The notes under the pieces are model-generated. The model was given only the letters and a program-made list of their open reading frames with translations. It was not told where the DNA came from and did not search any database. This document shows, piece after piece, positions 1 to 8,502 of a stretch of 64,000 bases of DNA. Both the position numbers and the translations under genes were made by a program. Position 1 is the stretch's first letter; every line of letters starts with the position of its first letter. This DNA comes from Methylobacterium aquaticum (GTDB lineage: Bacteria > Pseudomonadota > Alphaproteobacteria > Rhizobiales > Beijerinckiaceae). Where the stretch lies: NCBI RefSeq assembly GCF_001043915.1, contig NZ_LABX01000056.1:30758-94757 (forward strand), read 5' to 3'.

Positions 1-2
1 AG

Positions 3-272
3 GAGGTCGCGACCTACCTCAAGATCCCTCGCACCGCACTGACCGATATCGAGAACGGCCAACGACGCGTGGAGGCGATCGAGCTGACCCGCCTTGCCAA
101 GCTCTATCGTCAGCCGGTGGCGTTCTTCACAGGGGAAGATGAGGCGGCGGCCCTGCCTGTCGATGTTGCGCATCTTGCCCGCCGCGCCGCGGCATTGTCG
201 CTACAGGACCGTAACGAGCTCGGCCGGTTCGCGGATTATCTGCGAACCCGTTCGCAAGCCAATCAGGACTGA
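3..272 (+). CDS. XRE-family HTH repressor (5' truncated by window)
   Basis: The reading frame enters from the left edge and ends at TGA 270-272. The visible 89 residues hold the second half of an XRE/Cro helix-turn-helix (IPRTALTDIENGQRRVEAIEL) followed by a short tail (LYRQPVAFFTGEDE) typical of repressors paired with ImmA/IrrE peptidases. The ImmA/IrrE gene starts 5 bp downstream, so the two are almost certainly one operon. By analogy with ImmR/ImmA, the protein likely represses the operon and is a candidate substrate of the protease. The start codon and recognition-helix beginning lie outside the window. Confidence 0.85.
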   Translation, partial: EVATYLKIPRTALTDIENGQRRVEAIELTRLAKLYRQPVAFFTGEDEAAALPVDVAHLARRAAALSLQDRNELGRFADYLRTRSQANQD

Positions 273-277
273 CGCGC

Positions 278-1291
278 ATGGCCGCCTCCGACTACGCGGG
301 TGCGGTGCGGGCTGGGACTATGGCGGCGGCGCGTATTCATCAAGCGCTCGGCCTGCGAACGCTGATCACCGCGCGTGGTGGTGCTGTCGACGTGTTCGGG
401 GCCATCCAGACGCTCAATCTGCCGCTCCTCCTGCGACCGTTGCAAGGGCTGCTCGGCGCTTACCTCAGTGATCCCGTTCCGGGCGTCCTCGTCACAACGC
501 AGCGGCCAATGGCGATCCAGCGGTTCACCGCCGCACATGAGCTTGGCCACTACGCCATGAAGCATCGCCCGAGCCTCGACGACGACAGCATTCTGCGACG
601 CATGCCGATGGCGGGTGTGCCGACCGAGGATTTTCAGGAAGTTGAGGCCGACGCATTCGCGACCGAGTTCTTGATGCCGCGTTGGCTGATCCTGTGGCAT
701 GCTGCGCGTCAGGGCTGGACAGTAGCTGACTTCCGGCGGCCGAACCGAGTGTATCAGCTCTCCCTGCGGCTCGGCGCCAGTTACGAAGCGGCCTGCTGGA
801 CGCTAGCTCGCCACAAGATGATTTCTGCAGCCCTCGCGCGTGATCTGGTCACAACACGGCCGCGCGAACTGAAGGTCGCGCTTCTTGAGGACTACCGACC
901 CGAGAACTATCGCGGTGATGTCTGGCTGCTGACGGAACGCGACGCCGGAACACGGATCGATGGTAGCCGGAATGACCTCTTCGTACTTCGCCTCGAGGAG
1001 CATAGTGGAGGCGGCTATCTCTGGGATATCGATCAACTGGCGGCGAGCGGCTTTGCAATCGTGGGAGACTCGACGGAAGACATGGACAGCGATGGCATCG
1101 GTGGACCCGTCATTCGACGTGTGACCGTGGCGCCTGAAGAAGGCAGCCGCGGGTTGCTGCAACTCGATGAGCGGCGCCCATGGGAGCCTGACCCACCGCT
1201 GTCCCGGCTGGAACTCGATTTCGACTTGACGGGCCCGGAGGAGGAAGGCCTCTCGCGCGCCGAGCGGCGGAGGCTGCTCGAAGCCGCATGA
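278..1291 (+). CDS. ImmA/IrrE-family metallo-endopeptidase
   Basis: A 337-residue protein with the zinc-binding HELGHYAMKH motif near residues 86-95 and the downstream E-x-x-A-D-x-F-A-x-x-x-L-M-P stretch (EVEADAFATEFLMP, about 128-141) that completes the ImmA/IrrE (DUF955) active site. Family members cleave a cognate XRE repressor after a stress or phage cue. The C-terminal 150 residues are extra compared with minimal ImmA and may be a sensor, which is inference. It follows the XRE gene by 5 bp and overlaps the next gene by 4 bp (ATGA), indicating translational coupling. Confidence 0.9.
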   Translation: MAASDYAGAVRAGTMAAARIHQALGLRTLITARGGAVDVFGAIQTLNLPLLLRPLQGLLGAYLSDPVPGVLVTTQRPMAIQRFTAAHELGHYAMKHRPSLDDDSILRRMPMAGVPTEDFQEVEADAFATEFLMPRWLILWHAARQGWTVADFRRPNRVYQLSLRLGASYEAACWTLARHKMISAALARDLVTTRPRELKVALLEDYRPENYRGDVWLLTERDAGTRIDGSRNDLFVLRLEEHSGGGYLWDIDQLAASGFAIVGDSTEDMDSDGIGGPVIRRVTVAPEEGSRGLLQLDERRPWEPDPPLSRLELDFDLTGPEEEGLSRAERRRLLEAA

Positions 1292-1974
1292 CCTCGATCA
1301 CCATTCTGGAGGACCTGCGGCCCCACTTTGGTGAGGCCCGCAACCAGGGCTCGCGCCCAACCTGTCTCGCCTTCGCGGCCAGCGACGCGCACGCTGCGTT
1401 GCGCCCGGGCTGGTCACCACTGTCTTGCGAATGCGCCTTCTACCAAGCGCAGCAACGCGCGAGCCGTCCGCCGGACCGTGGCGCAACGCTGCCAGCGATG
1501 CTCGAAACATTGCGCCACGACGGACAACCGGAAGAGGCCGGCTGGCCATATCTCTCTGCAGTCCCTGCGGATCTAACCGCTTGGTTGCCCCCTGCCGAAG
1601 TCGGCGCCCGGTTTCGGCGGGCTGGAGCGCCTCACGCCTACGACGTCGGGCCGATCATTGCCGAGATCGACGCGCAACGACCCGTCATATTGCTGATGAC
1701 GCTGTCACGATCCTTTTTCATGCCAAGTCCGGCTGGTGTCGTTCAGCCGGCGGCCGGTGAGGTGCCCGAGCCGGCCCGGCGGCACGCAGTGATCGCCGTC
1801 GGTCACGGCACGGTACAGGCTGAACGCGCAATCCTCGTGCGTAACAGCTGGGGGCTTGGCTGGGGCCTCTCCGGACATGCTTGGTTGACCGAGAGGTTCA
1901 TCGCACCGCGGCTGTTCGCGGCCGCATTGCTCACGGAGGATGTCGATGTATCTGCCAGTTCCTCCGCAGCCTGA
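1288..1974 (+). CDS. C1 (papain-like) family cysteine peptidase
   Basis: A 228-residue protein with a complete papain-like set of residues: Gln and Cys in NQGSRPTCLAFA (Cys near residue 25), His in RRHAVIAVGHG (about 166) and Asn in LVRNSWGLGWG (about 186). There is no signal peptide or propeptide, so it probably acts in the cytoplasm, unlike secreted papains. The start overlaps the ImmA/IrrE stop by 4 bp and its 3' end overlaps the next gene. A second protease in the same operon as ImmA suggests a proteolytic activation step; that is inference. Confidence 0.85.
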   Translation: MTSITILEDLRPHFGEARNQGSRPTCLAFAASDAHAALRPGWSPLSCECAFYQAQQRASRPPDRGATLPAMLETLRHDGQPEEAGWPYLSAVPADLTAWLPPAEVGARFRRAGAPHAYDVGPIIAEIDAQRPVILLMTLSRSFFMPSPAGVVQPAAGEVPEPARRHAVIAVGHGTVQAERAILVRNSWGLGWGLSGHAWLTERFIAPRLFAAALLTEDVDVSASSSAA

Positions 1975-2725
1975 CTGCGCGACCGCTTGGCGTGAGGCGG
2001 TGCGCGCCGTTGACGCCGAGCCGGGTCACGAGGCTTACAACGTTATCATTGATGTTGCTGACCCCACTGCGGGATCGACGATCGCGCATCCGGGTGTTGC
2101 TGCCGTCGACGCCTTTCTAGCTTCCTGTGCGAAGCCGATCGAAACCGTTGCCAACACGATTTTTCCGGCTGCGCTCTATTACCGACACGGAGCGCCGGAA
2201 TTCTTTGATGTATTCAATCATCGCGTCCTGGCAAAGGTGCGGCGCGGTGAGCGATGGTCCGGATATTATTTCGAGCGGATGATTGACTATCCCGTTTCAT
2301 CTGGAAATTCGCCAAATCAGTTGTGGAATATCGTCACGCGGATGGGCGACAGAAGCGTAAAAGCATTGAATAAATATGAAATCTCTTTGTTCGATCCTGT
2401 TCGCGACGTTGATAATTCGCCTTATGGCGGTCAGTGCCTCAGTTTTCTCAGTTTCAAGATCGTTCCCAGTGCTCCACGCAAGCTGATTTTGACCGCACAG
2501 TACCGCAACCACTACTATGTGGAAAAGCTGCTCGGTAATATCATCGGCTTGGGTCGACTTATGAGCTTTGTCGCACGAGAGGCCGAACTAGAGGTGGGAT
2601 CGCTGACGATCGTCTCAACCCACGCGAAGGTTGACCAGCCACCGAGGACCAATCGCGGGGAGATCAAGACTCTCCTCGCACAGTTCGATCAGGCAATCGC
2701 GCCAGTTGCGCCGGCGACGGTCTGA
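1946..2725 (+). CDS. Thymidylate-synthase-fold protein, divergent
   Basis: A 259-residue protein. ATG 1946 is preferred because GGAGG (1935-1939) sits 6 nt upstream; ATG 1940 would have no spacer. The C-terminal half aligns by eye with thymidylate synthase: PYGGQCLSFLSFKI matches the catalytic-Cys segment (Cys at residue 164), YRNHYYVEKLLGNI matches the dUMP-binding RS-D-x-x-x-G-x-P-F-N segment, and a helix ending in EVGSL plus STHAKVD matches the -DLEVGD...GD-H-Y end. Several canonical residues differ (His-Tyr for Cys-Asp after Arg), so substrate or chemistry may differ from dUMP methylation. It overlaps the C1 peptidase gene and ends exactly against the glycosylase gene. Confidence 0.7.
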   Translation: MYLPVPPQPDCATAWREAVRAVDAEPGHEAYNVIIDVADPTAGSTIAHPGVAAVDAFLASCAKPIETVANTIFPAALYYRHGAPEFFDVFNHRVLAKVRRGERWSGYYFERMIDYPVSSGNSPNQLWNIVTRMGDRSVKALNKYEISLFDPVRDVDNSPYGGQCLSFLSFKIVPSAPRKLILTAQYRNHYYVEKLLGNIIGLGRLMSFVAREAELEVGSLTIVSTHAKVDQPPRTNRGEIKTLLAQFDQAIAPVAPATV

Positions 2726-3397
2726 TCAGACAGAAAGGGATAGCTGCGGAGCGACATCCTCTCCATCCAGACCGTAGATAGCATGAACACCGGCGATGAA
2801 TTCAGCCTGGCCGCCATAGCTTGGGTGGCGAACCGTCATCACCGGAACCTCGAGTCCCGAGAGTGCCAGACCAGCATCGCGCCCGATCGCTATGATCCGA
2901 CGCGGGGCTATCATCGCGATGAGCGCTGTCAGGAATGGCCAGGTGGCATCGCGTTCGAAGCGGCTGTGACAGCGATTGGATAGTGGGTCCCCCGGCTCGT
3001 GCGGATGCAAGGGGAAAATGTTCCAGAGAACGACGGGTGCTCCGACTCGGGAAAGAACCCGCCAAACCACGGCCGCTGTACGTTCAGCCACGATCGGGCC
3101 ATGCGTCGCGCGATCAAGGGTTATGCCGCCCAGAAGCACGCTGGCGGAAGCCAAGTGAACCTCATCGGTCAGCGGTACGCCAGTTCGCCTTCCGCCGCGG
3201 TATCCGAGATCTCGCGCAATCCAGATCGTATCGACACGCGCTTCAATGGCCGCTTCGAGACAGTGGATCAGGTTGCGTTTGCGTACGAGTGCGCCGTCTT
3301 CTCGGTCGTGAAGGGGGCAGTGATCACGATACGGATTGAACACCGACTTGAGGGACATGCCTGCAAGGGCGTCAGCAAACTTACGAGGTGTCTTCAC
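2726..3397 (-). CDS. Uracil-DNA glycosylase family protein
   Basis: A 223-residue protein. The motif ARDLGYRGGRRTGVPLTDE (residues about 61-79) corresponds to UDG motif I of the family with G-E-A-P-G-x-R-G-x-R-x-T-G-x-P-F-T-x-E. VRHPSYGG near the C-terminus is the motif with the catalytic or base-flipping histidine, and WNIFPLHPHEPG is the middle segment. Start is GTG 3397, overlapping the upstream MazG-like stop by 4 nt (GTGA); an internal ATG at 3358 is possible. Expected role is excision of uracil or another modified pyrimidine from DNA. Its stop and that of the TS-like gene share the palindrome TGATCA. Confidence 0.8.
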   Translation of the reverse strand: MKTPRKFADALAGMSLKSVFNPYRDHCPLHDREDGALVRKRNLIHCLEAAIEARVDTIWIARDLGYRGGRRTGVPLTDEVHLASASVLLGGITLDRATHGPIVAERTAAVVWRVLSRVGAPVVLWNIFPLHPHEPGDPLSNRCHSRFERDATWPFLTALIAMIAPRRIIAIGRDAGLALSGLEVPVMTVRHPSYGGQAEFIAGVHAIYGLDGEDVAPQLSLSV

Positions 3398-4557
3398 GAA
3401 AGTGGCTCGATTGTCATCTGATGTTGGTCCAAGTCGAGAATGAGGCGTCCGCGTCGATGTTCACGCAGAAAGCGAAACGCCGTATAGCCTTGGAGGATGG
3501 CTTCTTCCCAAAGCCATAGTGGACACCGCTCCGCCTCGTAGCCAGCCACAAACTGGCGAACCTGTTTGAGCAGGTCGAATGGTAAATCACCCGGCTTCAT
3601 GCCGGTGAACAGATCGAGCTCAAGCGCTTGCCCGAAGATCCAGGTTGTCAGGCCTTCCTCGATCAGGATGGCACGCGCGCCATCTTGCGCTTCATCAACC
3701 TTCGGTGCCGATTTTCTCTTCAGGCGGAACAGAGCGCGAATGACGGGTGACCAGCCTAGCACAGCTACATAGGCGTAATGGAAGGCATCATGAAATCGGT
3801 AGTCATCGGCAGTCATGGCATTGTCGGTCAGCCGATCGCCAATGTTGATTCCGTTACGTCGTTGAAAAACGTAGGTCCGTCCACGAACTTCCCGTTCGAA
3901 GATCTCAATCGCGATGCTGCGTGGCAGGCGCTCCTCGGCGTCTGCTAAGGCGTCGAGAGGCGCGGGATATTGCCGTTCGCGCGGCCAGCGGTCGCTGATC
4001 TTTGCAAGGTTCTTGACGGCTGCTGCCTCGAGCGTGACGCCGGCCTCGTTAGAGGCTTGAATTAGGGTTTGTGCAATCGTAACCAAACGGCTTCGCAGTA
4101 GACTGATGTCCTTCTCGATGCCCTGTCCTTGTGCGTCCATGACAAGGATTCCGACTTCTCCGGCCAGCTTCAGCAATGTGCGCTCGAATGCGGCAGTCGG
4201 TTCTCCAGCTCGAGGCATGATGTCGGGCTGCAACGAAGCCAGGGTGATCGCTTCATTGTTGCCCGTCTTAGAGACCGCCTCCGCGAAGACGCCGGGCAAA
4301 GGCACGCGTGTGCGGGATGCCACCGCTGCGAGGTACCATAGGACGTCGCCGAGCTCCTCGACGACGGCACCCGCGTAGCCGCGATAGGAAGTACGGTCGC
4401 GCTGCTTCTTCTTGACCTCGCTGAGCAGGCTTCCCGTCTCGCCGAAGAGGCCAAGGAGCGGAAACGCCAGCGATCCGCCGTCACTGCGCTGATCGGTGAG
4501 GGCTGCCTGTGCAGCGTACTCGGCGATTGTGAGCGGTGCGAAGGCTTCGTGTGTCAT
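3394..4557 (-). CDS. MazG-type nucleotide pyrophosphohydrolase with C-terminal helical domain
   Basis: A 387-residue protein. Residues about 34-80 carry the all-alpha NTP pyrophosphohydrolase signature: LLGLFGETGSLLSEVKKK (E-x-x-x-x-x-x-E helix) followed by VVEELGDVLWYL (EExxD). The family hydrolyses (d)NTPs to NMP and pyrophosphate with Mg2+. The C-terminal 200 residues form a second domain with DDYRFHDAFHYAYVAVLGW and an acidic EEGLTTWIF segment, absent from housekeeping MazG and of unknown activity. It is first in a two-gene operon with the glycosylase-like gene (4-nt overlap). Confidence 0.8.
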   Translation of the reverse strand: MTHEAFAPLTIAEYAAQAALTDQRSDGGSLAFPLLGLFGETGSLLSEVKKKQRDRTSYRGYAGAVVEELGDVLWYLAAVASRTRVPLPGVFAEAVSKTGNNEAITLASLQPDIMPRAGEPTAAFERTLLKLAGEVGILVMDAQGQGIEKDISLLRSRLVTIAQTLIQASNEAGVTLEAAAVKNLAKISDRWPRERQYPAPLDALADAEERLPRSIAIEIFEREVRGRTYVFQRRNGINIGDRLTDNAMTADDYRFHDAFHYAYVAVLGWSPVIRALFRLKRKSAPKVDEAQDGARAILIEEGLTTWIFGQALELDLFTGMKPGDLPFDLLKQVRQFVAGYEAERCPLWLWEEAILQGYTAFRFLREHRRGRLILDLDQHQMTIEPLS

Positions 4558-5113
4558 GCAACACGCGCTAGTTGGGTCACAGCTCCTCCAGCCCCCGCAT
4601 GAGCGCCTCCAACGCCGCCAGCCATTCGCCGCGACGCGACGAGGGCAACCGCTGTCTTCGTCGGGCGCGACGTTGGCAGGGCCATCGACCGCGCGTCAAT
4701 ATCTGAAGCTTGGCAGCGAGCAGATGTCTGCCGCTGACGCACAGAGGCTTCACCCTGAGCTCCAGTACGGGTGCTCCGCAATCGGGTACGAGGCGCACTG
4801 GCCTGAAGGAGGCCGCGGCGGAGATCGTTGCCGGCATCGAGCGGGTGTTGGCCGAGCAGACCCTGCGCACCGCGACCTCGGCGGCGATGCCGACACCGAG
4901 GCTTGCGGAAGGGCGGTCGAGCAAGCCCTGGGGTAGCGGTATCCCTGCGTCGGCACTGCCCTCGCGATGAGGCTGATCGAGGGCTCCATCGCCGACGCGC
5001 CGGTCGGGCGGCCTCGCTTGCATCGGCAGCGAACCTGCCGCTCTGTCCTCTTAAGCATTTTCCGACGAGGTGGATACCGGTTCATCTTAGAAAATGCGGT
5101 AAAATCAAAGAGC
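4558..5113. other. 556-bp stretch without a supported gene
   Basis: It lies between the MazG-like start and the left end of the IS1380-type element. Reading frames are short, disagree between strands, and none has a convincing start or recognisable motif. It should hold the promoter of the MazG/glycosylase operon near 4560-4620 and otherwise looks like decayed coding sequence. Confidence 0.4.
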
Positions 5114-6737
5114 TAGCCCGGATCATTCATGACTGGGGTCATGGGCTTTCTGCGTCTGGCGAAGGCTCGCTGTATGGTTGTGCAAACGCGCGAGATCGGC
5201 GCCGGTCCTGTCGGCCGGGGATCGGGTGCAGATCGCGGGTCTGGCGGGTTGCGACGCGGGGGTTCGACCAGGGCAGCTGCCCCACAGCTCAACAGGTGAG
5301 GCGCGGCAGGCGGTTGAGAACGAGGCGCAGGATCGCGCGATCGGGGCATGCGCTGGGCAGATGCAGCGTGACGCGGGTCTTCAACTCGACGACCCGCATG
5401 GCGAGCTTCACGAGCCGCAGCCGGAGGGTATCGAACTGCGCGACGCGCCAGCTGGAGCGCTTCGGCATGAGGCTGCGCAGCGACCACAGGATCCAGTAAG
5501 CGCCCGTGTGCAGCATCAGGCGGAACGCGTTGGCGGTCGCCTTCATGCACGACGTGCGGTCGGCCGCGAGATGGCGCTTCCACGCCTTGATGTGGTTCTC
5601 CGCCTGACCACGCCCGCAGTAGACCTGCTCGTAGATCCTGCGCGGATCGCCACCGGTGAGGCTCGTGATGATGAAGCGGGTGTCCGTGCCCTGCGGTCCG
5701 GCCTCAACGCGGGCGATAACGCGCTCGACGCGGGACCAACTCCGCGCGCCATCGAAGAACGCCTTATAGCGGCGCAGCTTGCACCGGTCGGGGCGGGCGG
5801 CGTGACGGGCTGCCGTGCTTGCCTCCAGCGCCGCGACGTGTCGGCGCAGCGTCGGGGTGGCAGCGACCCCGAGGGCGAAGTCGATCCGAGCGGCGCGGCA
5901 GAAGTCCAGCACCTCGGGCGCGCAGAAGTGGCTGTCGGCGCGGATGCGGATCTCGACGCGTGGCCAGTGGCCCCGGATCTCGCGCACCAGCCGGCGCAGG
6001 AAGCTGCGGGCCTCGGCACCCGTGGGGCGACGCGCAGGCCGCAGCATGGCGGCCACGGGCCGGCCCTCGCCGTCGAACACCACGAGAGGTTGGAAGCCGT
6101 ATTCGTCGTAGTAGGCGTTGAAGAGGCGCAACTGCTGCTCGCCATGCACCGGATCAAAGGTGTCGTCGAGGTCGAGCACGATCCGGCGCGGCACCTGGCG
6201 GAAGCTCGCGCAATAGAGCCCGACCAGGGCGCGTCCCATGCGCAACAAGGCACGAAGGTCGGGCAGGTTCTCGAGCCGCGAGATGGTCGGCTGCGAGCAG
6301 AGCGCCGCCGCGTCGGGCAGGCGGTCGAGCGCGAGCTTGAAGGCAGGATCGTGCCGCAGGGCGGTGGCGTCGTTGCCGTCCTCGTAGCCGGCCGCGATCA
6401 TCAGCAGGCGGAAGCGGATGATGTCGGCGAGGCTGTGCCGGACCTGCTCGGGCGCCCGCGGGTCATCGAGGCAGGCGGCCAGGCGATCGGCGACGCCGAG
6501 GCGGCGCTCGATCTCTTTCAGCGCCAGCACGCCTCCATCTGAGGAGAGCCGCCCGCCATCGAAGCGGGCGACCAGGGGTTTGCCGCAGACGGCTGACAGG
6601 CCGGGCAGCGGCGGGGTATCGTCAACCTTGGCGGGCATGGTCTCCGCGAGCGGCTGGTTTCGAGTGTTGCAGCCGAAATCTATGGCCGATCAGCGGCTTG
6701 CACCATGCCCGTCACCACGCATGAATAATCCGGGCTA
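5114..6737. mobile_element. IS1380-family insertion sequence, complete
   Basis: The 1624-bp element is bounded by imperfect inverted ends: TAGCCCGGATCATTCATG at 5114-5131, and the complement CATGAATAATCCGGGCTA at 6720-6737. The flanks carry a 4-bp direct repeat GAGC (5110-5113 and 6738-6741), consistent with the 4-5 bp target duplication of IS1380. One transposase gene fills the element on the - strand. An intact open frame, matched ends and a visible target duplication point to a fairly recent insertion. Confidence 0.9.
5289..6638 (-). CDS. IS1380-family transposase
   Basis: A 449-residue DDE transposase. It begins with the family's N-terminal segment (FDGGRLSSDGGVLALKEIERRLG). The acidic residues expected for catalysis are in LDLDDTFDPVHG (about 164-175), IRADSHFC (about 233) and GQAENHIKAWKRHL (about 345), and the ending is the usual basic, helix-rich tail. 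The length is normal for IS1380 members and the frame is uninterrupted. It lies within the inverted ends at 5114 and 6737. Confidence 0.95.
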   Translation of the reverse strand: MPAKVDDTPPLPGLSAVCGKPLVARFDGGRLSSDGGVLALKEIERRLGVADRLAACLDDPRAPEQVRHSLADIIRFRLLMIAAGYEDGNDATALRHDPAFKLALDRLPDAAALCSQPTISRLENLPDLRALLRMGRALVGLYCASFRQVPRRIVLDLDDTFDPVHGEQQLRLFNAYYDEYGFQPLVVFDGEGRPVAAMLRPARRPTGAEARSFLRRLVREIRGHWPRVEIRIRADSHFCAPEVLDFCRAARIDFALGVAATPTLRRHVAALEASTAARHAARPDRCKLRRYKAFFDGARSWSRVERVIARVEAGPQGTDTRFIITSLTGGDPRRIYEQVYCGRGQAENHIKAWKRHLAADRTSCMKATANAFRLMLHTGAYWILWSLRSLMPKRSSWRVAQFDTLRLRLVKLAMRVVELKTRVTLHLPSACPDRAILRLVLNRLPRLTC

Positions 6738-6773
6738 GAGCAGCGCCCGATTACAACGTGATCGGGCGCTGCT

Positions 6774-7205
6774 CTAGCTGATCGGGTAGGTCCCGAGAAA
6801 CAGGTCGCCCAGCGCTCGCCGCCGCAGATAGGTCAGCCGCCGCCGCCGCAGATGCTCGGGCCGGTCGTGGATCAGGTGGCAGCGCTGGCACCAAGCGGCG
6901 AGATCCCGGTCGCCGTTCAGGCTAGTATCGTGCGCGCGGTGACAGGCCGCCAGGATCGGCACAGTCAGCCGTGCGCTGGCTAGGACCTCGAGCCCGGGCA
7001 GGCGTCGCAGCGGCCGGCCACGGCCTGAGCGCCAGTGGCCGGCCTCGGCGTCGTACCATGCTCCCCCGTCGAGGCAGACGATCACCCGGCCGTGTGGCCG
7101 CCCGCAGGCCTCGCAGCGTCCGCCGGCGCGGCCGAAGCGGATCACCGCCGAGAGCTGCGGCCAGTCGATCGGGTAGAAGTGGCGGTGTTCGGGGCGGATC
7201 GGCAC
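6774..7205 (-). CDS. HNH-like zinc-binding protein
   Basis: A 143-residue protein starting at GTG 7205. It has a CEACGRPHG zinc knuckle (about residues 32-40) and a second set in CHRAHD...WCQRCHLIHD near residues 88-113, a pattern like HNH endonucleases with a treble-clef fold. Activity is not proven. A 5' fragment of a near-identical gene occurs at 20868-21045, so this is one of two copies. It starts 36 bp past the IS1380 end; the neighbourhood gives no operon partner. Confidence 0.6.
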   Translation of the reverse strand: MPIRPEHRHFYPIDWPQLSAVIRFGRAGGRCEACGRPHGRVIVCLDGGAWYDAEAGHWRSGRGRPLRRLPGLEVLASARLTVPILAACHRAHDTSLNGDRDLAAWCQRCHLIHDRPEHLRRRRLTYLRRRALGDLFLGTYPIS

Positions 7206-7380
7206 GGTGAAGCGACGCTACCACGGCCGAGTTAAGGGTGAATCCCCCTCGGGTCGCATCCTGCCGTGAATCTGCGCTCAGAGTCCGAGAGTGGGAGGAA
7301 AGCCTGGGCTTCGCGAGCCTTGCCCTCTGGCGGACCGCTCGCGCGAGGGTCGGCTGTGACCGAGCGTCTCGGGATCCACT

Positions 7381-7471
7381 TCATGCCTTGAACTCCTTAT
7401 CCCCGAGGCGGGCGAGCTGCTCCTCCACGGCAGGGTCGCGAATGCGCTCGCGACCCTCGACCAGCAGGCCG
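7381..7471 (-). pseudogene. 3' fragment of a second traD
   Basis: On the - strand this encodes GLLVEGRERIRDPAVEEQLARLGDKEFKA followed by TGA, nearly the same as the last 29 residues of the TraD at 44433-44630. The sequence also keeps the start of the following traG (CTTCATG). Homology stops abruptly near 7467-7471, where the sequence continues as the 3' part of the DotM-like gene on the opposite strand. It is a relic of a rearranged second transfer region. Confidence 0.85.
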
Positions 7472-7770
7472 TCCTGAAGGCCGCCAGGACGGCCGCAGAC
7501 CGCCAGGTCGCCGATCCGCAGGCGCGGCTGCCCGACACACTCGTGCCGACCCTGCAAGGCCACCTGCTCCAGGCGATCACCGATCAAAAGGGGCGGAATA
7601 ACGCCGCCCTCGCCCAGGTTCACGAGGTGCTCAAGGCCAAGGAGCATCTTGCCGCGGCAACGTCGGCGCTGGCGGAGGCAGCCCAAAAGGCGCACGGCCT
7701 GCGCTTCCCGGACTACGCATGGCTTCGCCACGTCGATCCGATCCTGCAATCCAAGATTGCAACCTACTGA
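7472..7770 (+). pseudogene. 3' fragment of a second DotM-like gene
   Basis: From GTCCTGAAGGCC on, the + strand encodes a diverged copy of the last 100 residues of the DotM-like protein at 50944-51855, ending RFPDYAWLRHVDPILQSKIATY compared with HFPDYAWLRHVDPNLQSAITAY. Reading frame and stop are kept, but there is no native 5' end. The join to the traD fragment has a GCCG microhomology present in both parents. Confidence 0.85.
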
Positions 7771-7876
7771 AAAATGAGCGGAGATCCTGAGTGGGGGCTG
7801 CCCAAGCCAGAGTAGTAGCGCGGAAGATTGATAGGGCGGCCAGTGCGCCAAGCAACGGTTCCGGCATGAGTGTGGG

Positions 7877-7970
7877 TCAGATTACGTTGGGCGACAACAG
7901 GTGTGTCTTGCCCACGCCGGACGGACCCAGGAACACCACGTTCTGCGCCCACTCTACAAAGGCCACCCGA
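7877..7970 (-). pseudogene. IstB-like ATPase fragment (IS21 relic)
   Basis: The - strand reads WAQNVVFLGPSGVGKTHL, the Walker A segment of IstB/DnaC-like helper ATPases of IS21 elements, then diverges at the left and runs into unrelated sequence at the right. Only about 30 codons survive; no istA is nearby. Confidence 0.65.
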
Positions 7971-8319
7971 CCGGCGCGTACGCGAGCGGTGGCGGCGGAA
8001 TGCGTGGCTCGGGGGAGCCGGCGCGGCAGGGATCCTGATGGGTCTGGTGCTGGCGGTGCCGCGGTTCCTATCGTTCTCGCTGGCGGAGCGGAGGGTGGCA
8101 ACGGTGATGGGCGAGCGCGCTTGGGATGCGGGCACCCGCCTGATGGCCTTCGCCAACCCTGAGTCTGCCGAGTGGATCTACGCGGCCCAGGAACTTGTGC
8201 GAGCGAACGCTGCGACGGTGGCGTCGTGCCGGGTGGCTCTGGCGAAGACCGAATTGGAGCGGAGCTGCACCCTGATTGTGCCGGTGCAGGGCCGGAGCCT
8301 GGGAATGATTCGCCCCTGA
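7966..8319 (+). pseudogene. DUF6118 3' fragment
   Basis: The frame encodes about 115 residues with a membrane helix (GAAGILMGLVLAVPRF) and the C-terminal pattern RRVATVMGERAWDAGTRLMAFANPE followed by CTLIVPVQG, which resembles the end of DUF6118 proteins common in Methylobacterium. The N-terminal coiled part is missing; upstream sequence is the istB relic, so no native start exists. Family match is from memory of the pattern. Confidence 0.5.
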
Positions 8320-8502
8320 TGGATCCCGATGGGCATTCCTACACCGGTCCTCAGCCTCCTCAGAGAGTCTCCGCGGGAGCAAATCCCGCGAACACTATGT
8401 CTGATAAAGATAAGGTGATTGCGGGCTCTGCCTCATTCCGCAAGCATCCGATGCCGGCACCCGCGCTTTCGATCCGTCTTCCGCCGGTCAGGAGGTGGTG
8501 TG

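Noticed and set aside
4577..5023. - strand frame ending WLAALEALMRGLEEL
   Set aside because: Only the last few residues look protein-like; the rest is Arg/Pro-rich with no start or family match.
5178..6542. Long + strand frame opposite the IS1380 transposase
   Set aside because: Composition is typical of antisense GC-rich DNA, with no motif; the - strand has an intact recognisable transposase within matched ends.
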